Source of the DNA: G038396625 sp038396625
GTDB taxonomy: Bacteria; Bacillota; Clostridia; Peptostreptococcales; Thermotaleaceae
Direction: 5' to 3'
Assembly: GCA_038396625.1 (NCBI GenBank)
Contig: CP121688.1
Coordinates: 2,852,001 to 2,916,000, forward strand
DNA: 64,000 bases
Every line of letters starts with the position of its first letter. The first letter of the stretch is position 1. Made by a program: the position numbers and the translations under genes. Below, piece after piece: positions 11,369 to 19,129 of this stretch. The notes under the pieces are model-generated. The model was not told where the DNA came from. It saw only the letters and a program-made list of their open reading frames with translations, and made no database searches.

Positions 11369-12019
11369 TTAAAGTTTCGTCTTGTCTAGCATCCTATCGA
11401 ATTTATGTATAATGAAAAACCCTATATCCGTTAGAGTAATTCCTTGCCAAAGAAGTCCTAAAACTACGGCAGCAGCATAATTCAATAGATCTTCATTTCT
11501 TGTTTTTAGATAAGCGCCTATTAATAATAGCGTAGCCACAAAGAAAACATGTATTGTATAAATACTTTTCTTTTTTAGTTGCTTTCTAGTTTCTTCTCGT
11601 TTAATAGGTTTTTTAGGCGTATCTACAGGAGCATATTGATTCATCACATAGTATACAAACCCAAAGCCAATACTTCCAAATACAGATAATACCATACCGT
11701 TGGCAAAAGGTATGAACTGACCAATTATAATTGCAAGACTACAAGCCGCAATCGTTCCAATAATAGCACATCGATTAGGAGATGTGGCATGGACTCCACC
11801 TGAATATTTTCTTAGCATAGCCATTGCAAATGAGATGATCAATGCCTCCATGCAAATACCTAATAACATACCGAACACAATAACCAATAAAATAGACCAA
11901 ATCGTTTCAAAAATGGCAAATGCACCGTAGGCAAGAACTGCCTCATGCTCTTGATCCATTTGTAACTTTGCAGCGATTTGTGCTGCTACCTGCTTTGATA
12001 GTTTTTCTATTGCATACAT
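11369..12019 (-). CDS. agrB: AgrB-type accessory gene regulator protease
   Basis: This membrane cysteine endopeptidase processes and cyclises AgrD. Starting at the ATG at 12019, 9 nt after AAAAGGA, the protein has 216 residues, and the catalytic pair falls at His77 and Cys84 in KYSGGVHATSPNRC, the same positions as in Staphylococcus AgrB. Five to six hydrophobic segments follow. A start three codons upstream would leave no spacing for the ribosome site. No agrC or agrA lies nearby, so the sensor and response regulator are either elsewhere or absent. Confidence 0.93.
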   Translation of the reverse strand: MYAIEKLSKQVAAQIAAKLQMDQEHEAVLAYGAFAIFETIWSILLVIVFGMLLGICMEALIISFAMAMLRKYSGGVHATSPNRCAIIGTIAACSLAIIIGQFIPFANGMVLSVFGSIGFGFVYYVMNQYAPVDTPKKPIKREETRKQLKKKSIYTIHVFFVATLLLIGAYLKTRNEDLLNYAAAVVLGLLWQGITLTDIGFFIIHKFDRMLDKTKL

Positions 12020-12357
12020 ACGAAACATTCCTTTTGCTTCTAGACTTTTCTATATAAAAATGTTATAAAATTATAAGTTAATAGTGTATAAACTAGAGAG
12101 ATAATACCATGCAAAACGTCTACTCCTATGGCAGATGTATGGGAAAATAAAGTTTTATTCTATTATCTCATTTATTCTTTCTCTTATAGTGCCTTCAAGG
12201 TATATCATTTCGACATATAGCAAAAATTTCCTTCTTTTAAACATATATTTCCAAATAATTTTAGTAAATATTAAGTTTCTCAACTTTTCTCTTGCTTTTT
12301 CTTCTTTCATCGACATTATATGTAAATTTTTGACTCTTACGCATTTCTTGATACAAG
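12020..12357. other. Intergenic region upstream of agrB
   Basis: This very AT-rich stretch of about 340 bp lies between agrB and the terminator of the next gene. It should carry the agrB promoter, but I find no pair of hexamers with good spacing. Short open frames on both strands lack ribosome sites and look like chance. No repeat typical of an AgrA-binding site was recognised. Confidence 0.5.
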
Positions 12358-12394
12358 CAAAAACTCCAATCACCTTTATGATCGGAGTTTTTAT
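12358..12394 (-). terminator. Terminator after second MATE gene
   Basis: AAAACTCCGATC pairs with GATTGGAGTTTTT (one G-T pair), with T-runs on both sides, so it can work in either direction. It lies just past the stop of the MATE gene that ends at 12403. Confidence 0.8.
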
Positions 12395-12402
12395 TTGCTT
12401 TT

Positions 12403-13761
12403 CTAATCCATTCCATAAATATTTTTCTTTTTAAAAAGAACACAACTGATAATAAAACGACAAAGCTGGTCAATGGTAATAGCAATCCAAACACCAATGA
12501 CATTCAAATGAAAGTGCACCGACAAGATATACGCTACAGGTAATCTTATGAGCCATAAACCGGTTCCTGCTACAATCATGGGTATCCGTGTAAAACCAGC
12601 GCCTCTTAAAGCGCCATTTAAAACACCTGCTATATTTTGTGGTATTTGTACTAATGCCATAAGCACTAGGTATTTTACACCTAAATCAATTACTTCCTGT
12701 TGATTTGTCAGTAAAGCCATTACTTTTGATGGAAAGAAAAATAGAACTACGACACTAAAACTTGTTAAAAACACAGATCCTTTTAGGATCTCATTTACAT
12801 ATTTTTTTCCTTGTACTAGATCTTTTGCACCAATAGCCTGCCCGATAAATGCCGTAGATGCGAGGCTAAAACCTACTGCTGGCATGTAAGATATGGACTC
12901 AGCCTGTAATCCAAGTTGATGGGCAGCTAATGCTACTTCTCCAAATTGTAAAATCAACTTCGTTAATAAGATCGTACACAACTGCCAAAAAATAATCTCC
13001 CAAGCGGAAGGCATTCCCATCTTGTAAATTTCAAAAATCCGATTTCTGTCAAAGGAGAAAAAAGAACGACGCACCATCCTATATAATGGTCCTCCTTTGC
13101 CAAACAAAACATACAGTCCTGCCATCGCTCCCACAAATTGCGCAATAGCAGTTGCAATAGCAGAACCCCTGATCCCCATAGGAGGAAACCCGAAGTTTCC
13201 ATATATTAACAAGTAACTTACTAGCACATTTACAGCATTCATTATTAAGGCAATTTTCATCGGGGTCTTTGCATTGCCCATTCCTTGTAAAACTCCGGCT
13301 ACAACAAGCATAATAGCCATAAATGGTAGCCCAAAGGATACCGTTCTAAGATATAAGGCACCATTTTCTAGTAGAAGACCCTTTGCACCTAACCAACCAA
13401 TTAGCAATTCCGCTTTCCAAAAAATCATGGCCTGTATTGCAATAACCAAAATAATAACTGATAATAGGCTCTGTTGTACAACACTTTTCAATTTTTTATA
13501 GTCATGAGCACCATAGGCTTGTGCTACATATATGGTACTCCCTGTAGCAATTCCTTTAAACAATCCCCATACGATTTGCGTAATTCTAATACTTAATCCC
13601 ACCGAAGCAATAGCCACTGTGCTTATTCTTCCAATCATCGCCATAGCCACAAAACCAGCGAGCATCTGCAATACATTTTCCATACTTACAGGAAGAATCA
13701 TCCCATAAATTTTCTTACGCATTTCTTTTTTTGTTAGATCTTTTTGAATACTGTTTTCCAT
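12403..13761 (-). CDS. MATE family efflux transporter (second)
   Basis: This 452-residue protein has MATE motifs: PVSMENVLQMLAGFVAMAMI, GIATGSTIYVAQAYGA and, in the second half, PSAWEIIFWQLCTILLTKLI. About 12 helices are expected. The ATG at 13761 is preferred because AGCAGG lies 9 nt upstream; a TTG three codons earlier is possible. It belongs to the group of MATE proteins common in Clostridia, many without known substrate. It is oriented with mutY upstream, but an intergenic gap of about 90 nt leaves cotranscription open. Confidence 0.92.
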   Translation of the reverse strand: MENSIQKDLTKKEMRKKIYGMILPVSMENVLQMLAGFVAMAMIGRISTVAIASVGLSIRITQIVWGLFKGIATGSTIYVAQAYGAHDYKKLKSVVQQSLLSVIILVIAIQAMIFWKAELLIGWLGAKGLLLENGALYLRTVSFGLPFMAIMLVVAGVLQGMGNAKTPMKIALIMNAVNVLVSYLLIYGNFGFPPMGIRGSAIATAIAQFVGAMAGLYVLFGKGGPLYRMVRRSFFSFDRNRIFEIYKMGMPSAWEIIFWQLCTILLTKLILQFGEVALAAHQLGLQAESISYMPAVGFSLASTAFIGQAIGAKDLVQGKKYVNEILKGSVFLTSFSVVVLFFFPSKVMALLTNQQEVIDLGVKYLVLMALVQIPQNIAGVLNGALRGAGFTRIPMIVAGTGLWLIRLPVAYILSVHFHLNVIGVWIAITIDQLCRFIISCVLFKKKNIYGMD

Positions 13762-13852
13762 TCTTGTCAACCTGCTTTTCCAAAATATAGTATATCTTAT
13801 TTCATTATATCTGAAATCTTTATAAAAATATATTATATTTTTATATCCATTA

Positions 13853-14959
13853 TTATCTGTCGGTTTTTTTAAATGCTTTGATCACCTTCATAAACGCTAT
13901 TGGAAAAGCGTATTCTCTTACTTCATCCCATGTAATCCATTGTATTTCTGGATAATCTATCAGTGGTTGGATTGGTACATAAAATGCATAAACCATTATC
14001 CTCCATTTTAAGTGGGTAAAGATATGTTTTTTTTCAAATAAAAAATTTCCTTGTCCTGCTTCGATCCCATAAGTATTCTTCAACTCCAATGTAATACTTT
14101 TTCCCCTCTGCTCATTTTCTTCTCTTTCTACTGCAGGCAAAGCCCATAGATTTGCTAATAATCCTTCTGAGGGTCTCTTAGTAATCAAAAATCTGTCTTT
14201 TTCCCAAACGAACCCTACTTCTAATTCTACTGTTTTTGTTTTATTTTTTTTCTTTTTAATGGGCAGGGTTCCTTGCACCCCTTCTTTTCTTGCACTACAT
14301 TGCTGATAAACAGGACATGCAATGCATTTAGGAGATGTAGGTGTACAAATTAATGCTCCTAACTCCATGAGACCTTGATTAAAAAAAGAAGGATTACGAT
14401 GTGAAACCATTATTTCTCCTAACTTCTCCATTTCTTTTCTCGTTCTTCCTTCTCCAATATCTTCCACAATATAAAATAGTCGTGAAAAAACGCGCATCAC
14501 ATTTCCATCTACTGCAGGCACTGGTTTTCCATAAGCAATACTTAACACTGCACCTGCCGTATAAGGCCCTATTCCTGGAATCTTTTGAATTTCTTCCATT
14601 GTATGAGGGATTTGTCCATTATAATCTGACACGATCATTTTTGCACCTCGATGAATATTCCTAGCTCTAGAATAATAACCTAATCCTTCCCATGCTTTTA
14701 ACACCTCTTCTTCATCAGCTTGTGCCAATATTTCAATATTAGGAAATTTATTCATAAAGTTTAAAAAATAAGAAATAACAGTTTCTACTCTCGTCTGCTG
14801 AAGCATAACTTCGGAAATCCATATATCATAAGGATTCTTTCTCTCTCTCCAAGGTAGTTGCCGATGATTTTTTTCGTACCATTGAATCAAATGCTGCTGT
14901 ATCCATGCTACTTTCTGCTGATCTATACTTTGCCAATCTCCTAGTGAATAATTTTGCAT
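13853..14959 (-). CDS. mutY: A/G-specific adenine glycosylase MutY
   Basis: This base-excision repair enzyme removes adenine mispaired with 8-oxoguanine. The 368 residues show the catalytic Glu50 in WISEVMLQQTRV, the helix-hairpin-helix IPGIGPYTAGAV with Asp151 in PAVDGNV, and the iron-sulfur cluster cysteines 205, 212, 215 and 221 with the canonical C-x6-C-x2-C-x5-C spacing. The C-terminal NUDIX-like domain for 8-oxoG recognition is present (residues 235-368). The ATG at 14959 follows GAGGAGAAAATAG; a start seven codons upstream has no ribosome site. Confidence 0.96.
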   Translation of the reverse strand: MQNYSLGDWQSIDQQKVAWIQQHLIQWYEKNHRQLPWRERKNPYDIWISEVMLQQTRVETVISYFLNFMNKFPNIEILAQADEEEVLKAWEGLGYYSRARNIHRGAKMIVSDYNGQIPHTMEEIQKIPGIGPYTAGAVLSIAYGKPVPAVDGNVMRVFSRLFYIVEDIGEGRTRKEMEKLGEIMVSHRNPSFFNQGLMELGALICTPTSPKCIACPVYQQCSARKEGVQGTLPIKKKKNKTKTVELEVGFVWEKDRFLITKRPSEGLLANLWALPAVEREENEQRGKSITLELKNTYGIEAGQGNFLFEKKHIFTHLKWRIMVYAFYVPIQPLIDYPEIQWITWDEVREYAFPIAFMKVIKAFKKTDR

Positions 14960-15087
14960 TCTATTTTCTCCTCTTATCAATTTATCAATCAGTATTTTTT
15001 AACATATCTAAGTATCCATTGTATATATTCATGAATTGCTCACATTTTATTATTATATCATAAACAGCGATATCTATTTTTCATTAG

Positions 15088-15303
15088 CTAATCACTGTTT
15101 TTTATCGTTTGCTGTATATATCCTCTTTCTTTTTCCCATAATTCTATATTTAGCTGTACCAATCGATTCATTTCATTTTTGATTAACTTTTCATAACTTT
15201 GTCTTTGTACTGAAGAAGATGACAAGAATGCCAAATGCCTCAAATGTTCTATTCTCCAGACTATTTGAAAAAATAAGTTCTCAAACTGATCATCCTTTTT
15301 CAT
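15088..15303 (-). CDS. Small protein of unknown function (71 aa)
   Basis: The ATG follows a strong GTAGGAGGGAAAAG site, so the gene is very likely translated. The protein is soluble and helical (KDDQFENLFFQIVWRIEHLR at the N-terminus, then KLIKNEMNRLVQLNIELWEK). I do not recognise the family. It lies alone between the terminator of the M23 peptidase gene and mutY, in the same direction, and may share a transcript with mutY. Confidence 0.7.
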   Translation of the reverse strand: MKKDDQFENLFFQIVWRIEHLRHLAFLSSSSVQRQSYEKLIKNEMNRLVQLNIELWEKERGYIQQTIKNSD

Positions 15304-15358
15304 CTTTTCCCTCCTACATTTTCCCTTTATTCATTATATGCATAAATTATTTTGCTCA

Positions 15359-15394
15359 TTATAAAAGGCCATATATCTATTGATATATGACCTA
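15359..15394 (-). terminator. Terminator of the ftsE-ftsX-peptidase operon
   Basis: On the minus strand AGGTCATATATC pairs with GATATATGGCCT around a short loop and is followed by TTTTAT. It begins 9 nt past the peptidase stop codon. Confidence 0.8.
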
Positions 15395-15402
15395 AAAAAT
15401 GC

Positions 15403-16533
15403 TTATTTTACCCAAGGAATTGGGTCTGTGTATTGTCCATTTTTTCTGACTTCAAAATGCAAATGAGGACCTGTAGACATACCCGTACTACCTGCTTTAG
15501 CAACTACATCTCCTTTTTTTACTTTTGCTCCATTCTGTACAGTAAGCTTAGAATTATGGGCATATAGGGTTACAATACCCCCACCATGATCGATCATTAT
15601 TACTTTTCCATAACCTCCTAGCCAATTGGCATGGATCACCGTACCATCTCCTGCTGCAACGATACTTCTTCCTGCTGGAACACCAATATCAATTCCTGTG
15701 TGCAATTTTTTCCTCTTCAATATTGGATGGATGCGATAGCCATAAGGTGAAGTAATCCGTGTATAGCCAGGAGCTGGCCATGTCAACTTTCCACCTGTAT
15801 ACTTGCCGCCAGATTGTTTTCTTCTGATTTCTGAAGAAATTTTGTCAGCATATGTATTTAATTCATCAATTTGAGCCTCCAATGCTTTACTGTCTTTCTG
15901 CAGCTTGTCTTTGATTCGACGCATCTCTCCTCTGCTTATTTCTAATTCCTTTTGCTTGGTTTCTATATTACGCATCATTTTGTCTAAAGAACTTTTATGA
16001 CTTTCAAGTGTCCTTTTCTTTACATCAATTTCTTCTCTTTTCTCTTTCATAAAACCTAGTAAATTCATATCTTGCTTAAAAATTCGCTTCACCATATCTA
16101 GTTTTGAAAACAAATCCACAATACTTTCTGAGTCTAATAGTACTTCTGCATATCCCACATTTCCATTTTTGTACATCACTCTTAATCTTGCATTTAATGT
16201 ATCATTTTTTTCTTCAATATTTTCCTCTGCTTCCTGTAATTCTTTTTTTGTCTTATTGATGTTATCTTGGGTAATAGATATTTGATAACTCAATTCTCCT
16301 ATTTCTTGTTCTGTTTTATCTATTTTCGTATCTAATTCCTTGATTTGTTGGGAAACGTTCCTTTGTTCTTTTTTATTTTCATTAAGTTTTTGCTGTGTTT
16401 GCTTAATAGCACTATTTACTTGATTTAATTTTTTCTGATCATTGTCCACATTCAGTGCAAAGCTATTTCCCGTAACCATAAAAGTTACTATCAAGATTAA
16501 GGTAACCACCAACCTTTTACGTGTCCTTGCCAT
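15403..16533 (-). CDS. Coiled-coil M23 peptidase, FtsEX-linked murein hydrolase (EnvC/PcsB/CwlO type)
   Basis: This exported 376-residue protein has a signal peptide (1-27), a long coiled coil (about 30-235) and a C-terminal M23 (LytM) domain (about 255-370). The zinc ligands are present: His and Asp in LHTGIDIG and His in GPHLHFEV, so it should be an active endopeptidase rather than a degenerate activator. It follows ftsX by about 25 nt. In other bacteria FtsEX controls such proteins through the coiled coil (EnvC, PcsB, CwlO); the operon here suggests the same, so wall cutting would be coupled to ATP hydrolysis by FtsE during division or elongation. Confidence 0.92.
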   Translation of the reverse strand: MARTRKRLVVTLILIVTFMVTGNSFALNVDNDQKKLNQVNSAIKQTQQKLNENKKEQRNVSQQIKELDTKIDKTEQEIGELSYQISITQDNINKTKKELQEAEENIEEKNDTLNARLRVMYKNGNVGYAEVLLDSESIVDLFSKLDMVKRIFKQDMNLLGFMKEKREEIDVKKRTLESHKSSLDKMMRNIETKQKELEISRGEMRRIKDKLQKDSKALEAQIDELNTYADKISSEIRRKQSGGKYTGGKLTWPAPGYTRITSPYGYRIHPILKRKKLHTGIDIGVPAGRSIVAAGDGTVIHANWLGGYGKVIMIDHGGGIVTLYAHNSKLTVQNGAKVKKGDVVAKAGSTGMSTGPHLHFEVRKNGQYTDPIPWVK

Positions 16534-16558
16534 GCCTTTATCCCCCTTGTATTGATTT

Positions 16559-17461
16559 TTATACCTTTAAGAATTTTCTCATAGAAAATATACTCCCTAG
16601 CGCGCCAATCCCCATGCCTAAGACAATAAAAATGATCGATAAGTTTTCAATCACTATTGGAGCAGGAATCATATAGGCTGCAATCATAACGTACAATTTA
16701 TGCGTAATCAAATCAAATATACGCTTATAACTAAATCCAACAATCCCCAATGCAATCAAAGAACCCAGTAGCCCCAGCGTCATTCCTTCTATCAAAAACG
16801 GCCATCGAATAAACCAATTGGTCGCACCTACATATTTCATAATATTTATTTCTCGATATCTCGCCATCACAGTAAGCTTAATTGTATTAGCTACCACAAA
16901 CATAGATATTAGTATAAGGATAATAATAACAATCAATCCTGCCAATCGTATAAAGTTTGTAATATTTAGAAGCCTGTCCACAATGTCCTTATAATATTTT
17001 ATTTCTTCCAATCCTTGAAGTCCTTTAATGTGATTTACAACTTGATCTGCATAAGATACATCTTCTAATTTTACTACATAGGAATTAGGCAAAGGATTGG
17101 CCTCTAAACCTTCTAAGAGATAGCCATTTTCACCCCATTGCTTTTTCATATCTGCTAATGCTTGTTCCTTCGATAAAAAGTATACTTCCTTTGCTCCTTC
17201 AATTTCTTTAATGCTATTACCTATACTTTCTATCTTGCTTTGCTCTAAATCATCTTGTAAATAGATTTGTATTGAATCGAATTGCCCTTTTGCCGTTTCA
17301 GCAAAGCTATGAATATTTAAGACAATCATAAATACAATTCCCAAAATTACTAATACTGAAGCTACAGAGGCTACAGATACAAAACCCATCATACGATTGC
17401 GCCATAAGCCTTTTAACCCCTGTCTAATCATATACGATATGCTTCTAGTCTTCATAGCCAT
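16559..17461 (-). CDS. ftsX: Cell division protein FtsX
   Basis: This 300-residue permease-like partner of FtsE has one N-terminal helix (about 30-50), an extracellular domain (about 55-165), then three C-terminal helices with the FtsX-type loop MARYREINIMKYVGATNWFI. The extracellular domain binds the wall hydrolase. I place the start at the ATG at 17461, behind AAGAAGGGTG, which overlaps the ftsE end by 17 nt; an ATG two codons later is an alternative. Translational coupling to ftsE is likely. Confidence 0.95.
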   Translation of the reverse strand: MAMKTRSISYMIRQGLKGLWRNRMMGFVSVASVASVLVILGIVFMIVLNIHSFAETAKGQFDSIQIYLQDDLEQSKIESIGNSIKEIEGAKEVYFLSKEQALADMKKQWGENGYLLEGLEANPLPNSYVVKLEDVSYADQVVNHIKGLQGLEEIKYYKDIVDRLLNITNFIRLAGLIVIIILILISMFVVANTIKLTVMARYREINIMKYVGATNWFIRWPFLIEGMTLGLLGSLIALGIVGFSYKRIFDLITHKLYVMIAAYMIPAPIVIENLSIIFIVLGMGIGALGSIFSMRKFLKV

Positions 17462-18131
17462 ACACACCCTTCTTATCGTCTCGAACAATTTTTCCTCGTT
17501 CTATTGCAATAACTCGTTGCTGCATCATATCTACAATCTCTTTGGCATGAGTGGCCATCACCACGGTGGTACCTCGTCTATTTATTTGTTTAATCAACTT
17601 CATGATTTCCCAAGCCGTATCAGGATCTAGGTTTCCCGTTGGTTCGTCTGCAATTAGTACAGCAGGACTATTCACAATTGCTCTAGCAATTGAGACTCTT
17701 TGTTGTTCTCCGCCAGAAAGTTCTGAAGGATATTTTTTTGCCTTATCACTAATACCAACCATACTTAAAATCATAGGCACTTTTCTTCTAATTTCCTTTG
17801 GTGTAGCTTCGATAATTTCCATCGCAAAAGCTACATTTTCATAGACTGTCTTATTTGGAAGAAGTCTAAAATCCTGAAAAACCACACCCATTTTTCTTCG
17901 TAAATAAGGAATCTTCCTCTGACTTAATTTCGTTATATCGGTACCATCTATTAATATTTTCCCATTTGTCGGTTCTACTTCTTTTAGTAGTAACTTAATA
18001 AAAGTAGATTTTCCAGCACCACTAGGTCCTACAAGAAATGCAAAATCTCCCTTATCTATTTTAATATTTATATTCGAAAGTGCAATTGCATTCTGTTCAT
18101 ACTGTTTTGTCACATTAGAAAAATTTATCAC
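17445..18131 (-). CDS. ftsE: Cell division ATP-binding protein FtsE
   Basis: This 228-residue ABC ATPase carries Walker A GPSGAGKST, Q-loop VVFQDFRLLPNKTVYENVAF, signature LSGGEQQR and Walker B AVLIADEPTGNLDP, with the FtsE-typical TTVVMATH H-loop. It powers FtsX to activate extracellular murein hydrolases. The start is a GTG at 18131 behind GGGGGAG; the nearby ATG triplets run into a stop. It is the first gene of a three-gene operon. Confidence 0.95.
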   Translation of the reverse strand: MINFSNVTKQYEQNAIALSNINIKIDKGDFAFLVGPSGAGKSTFIKLLLKEVEPTNGKILIDGTDITKLSQRKIPYLRRKMGVVFQDFRLLPNKTVYENVAFAMEIIEATPKEIRRKVPMILSMVGISDKAKKYPSELSGGEQQRVSIARAIVNSPAVLIADEPTGNLDPDTAWEIMKLIKQINRRGTTVVMATHAKEIVDMMQQRVIAIERGKIVRDDKKGVYGYED

Positions 18132-18527
18132 ATCATCAACTCCCCCTGTATAATTCTACACAATGTCGTAAATTTCCTCTATTATTTTATCATGAATTTC
18201 TAGTTCATTTGTCTCAAATCAAAAAAAATCGAAATATGTAAGAACCTATATATATTATATTATGTTTCTTCTAAATTTCCAAACCCTATACGTTTCCATT
18301 ATTAAGTAATTTCTATCATATTTCTCTACATTAAAAAATATTGTCTTAAAATGCAAATTTTTTCATATATCCTTAATTTTAAAAATCAAATTTATAAACG
18401 ATTCATATAGTAAAACTGTAGGTTTTTGTAGAAGATAAAACATGATAAGATAAGACTATGAGAGGATTTTAGAATTCTTTTGTTGCCAACAAAATTTGTA
18501 ATGATCTAGAAAAGGAGCATGATCACC
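18132..18527. other. Divergent intergenic region between ftsE and the folate gene
   Basis: This stretch of about 395 bp is AT-rich and must hold promoters for ftsE (minus) and for the 5-formyl-THF cyclo-ligase gene (plus). I find no hexamer pair close enough to consensus to name, and no hairpin or reading frame with a ribosome site. Confidence 0.4.
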
Positions 18528-19097
18528 ATGAAAAAAGACATTCGTCAACAAATATTACATGTAAGAAAACAGCTTACACCCCAGGCACAAACTGAGAAGA
18601 GCAAAATGATTTTTAACCAGCTTAAAGAGTTTAAACTTTATAAAACTGCAGAAAATATAATGGTCTATATTGATTTTCGCAATGAAGTGAAAACAGATTC
18701 CATTATCGCAGATTTGATTTCATCTAACAAAAAAGTCATCATTCCTATTTGTGTACCAAAAACAAAGGATTTAATCTTATCTCAACTATTGGATCCCTCA
18801 AAAGAACTGGAAAAAAGTACCTTCGGTGTATTAGAACCTAAAAAAGAATATATTCGTAAAGTGGATCCTGCATCTATCGATCTTGTCATTGTACCTGGAG
18901 TTGCCTTTGATCGACAAGGCTATCGCATTGGTTATGGGGCTGGATATTACGATCGATTCTTCGAAAAACTTCCAAAACCTGTTCCTTCCATAGCCATTGC
19001 CTTTGATTTACAGATGATTCCCAAAGTACCTGCCGATGATTTTGATTATCCTGTGGATTACATTATTACTGAAACAGAAACCATTACATGTAAATAG
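18528..19097 (+). CDS. 5-formyltetrahydrofolate cyclo-ligase
   Basis: This 189-residue enzyme converts 5-formyl-THF to 5,10-methenyl-THF with ATP, returning a storage folate to one-carbon metabolism. Family motifs are the N-terminal KKDIRQQILHVRKQLTP, and VPGVAFDRQGYRIGYGAGYY with the substrate and ATP loop. The ATG at 18528 lies 10 nt after AAGGAG; an ATG three codons earlier would be too close. It is one of the few plus-strand genes, with its own terminator. Confidence 0.95.
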   Translation: MKKDIRQQILHVRKQLTPQAQTEKSKMIFNQLKEFKLYKTAENIMVYIDFRNEVKTDSIIADLISSNKKVIIPICVPKTKDLILSQLLDPSKELEKSTFGVLEPKKEYIRKVDPASIDLVIVPGVAFDRQGYRIGYGAGYYDRFFEKLPKPVPSIAIAFDLQMIPKVPADDFDYPVDYIITETETITCK

Positions 19098-19129
19098 GGC
19101 AGCATTTTGCTGCCCTACCTCTATTTTTC
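19097..19129 (+). terminator. Terminator of the cyclo-ligase gene
   Basis: GGGCAGCA, a TTTT loop-spanning turn and TGCTGCCC form a strong stem starting at the last base of the stop codon, followed by TACCTCTATTTTTC. It also lies just past the convergent lonB stop and may serve both genes. Confidence 0.8.

Noticed and set aside
12135..12503. Short frames upstream of agrB
   Set aside because: AT-driven chance frames without ribosome sites; one is an antisense reading through a terminator and the MATE gene end.
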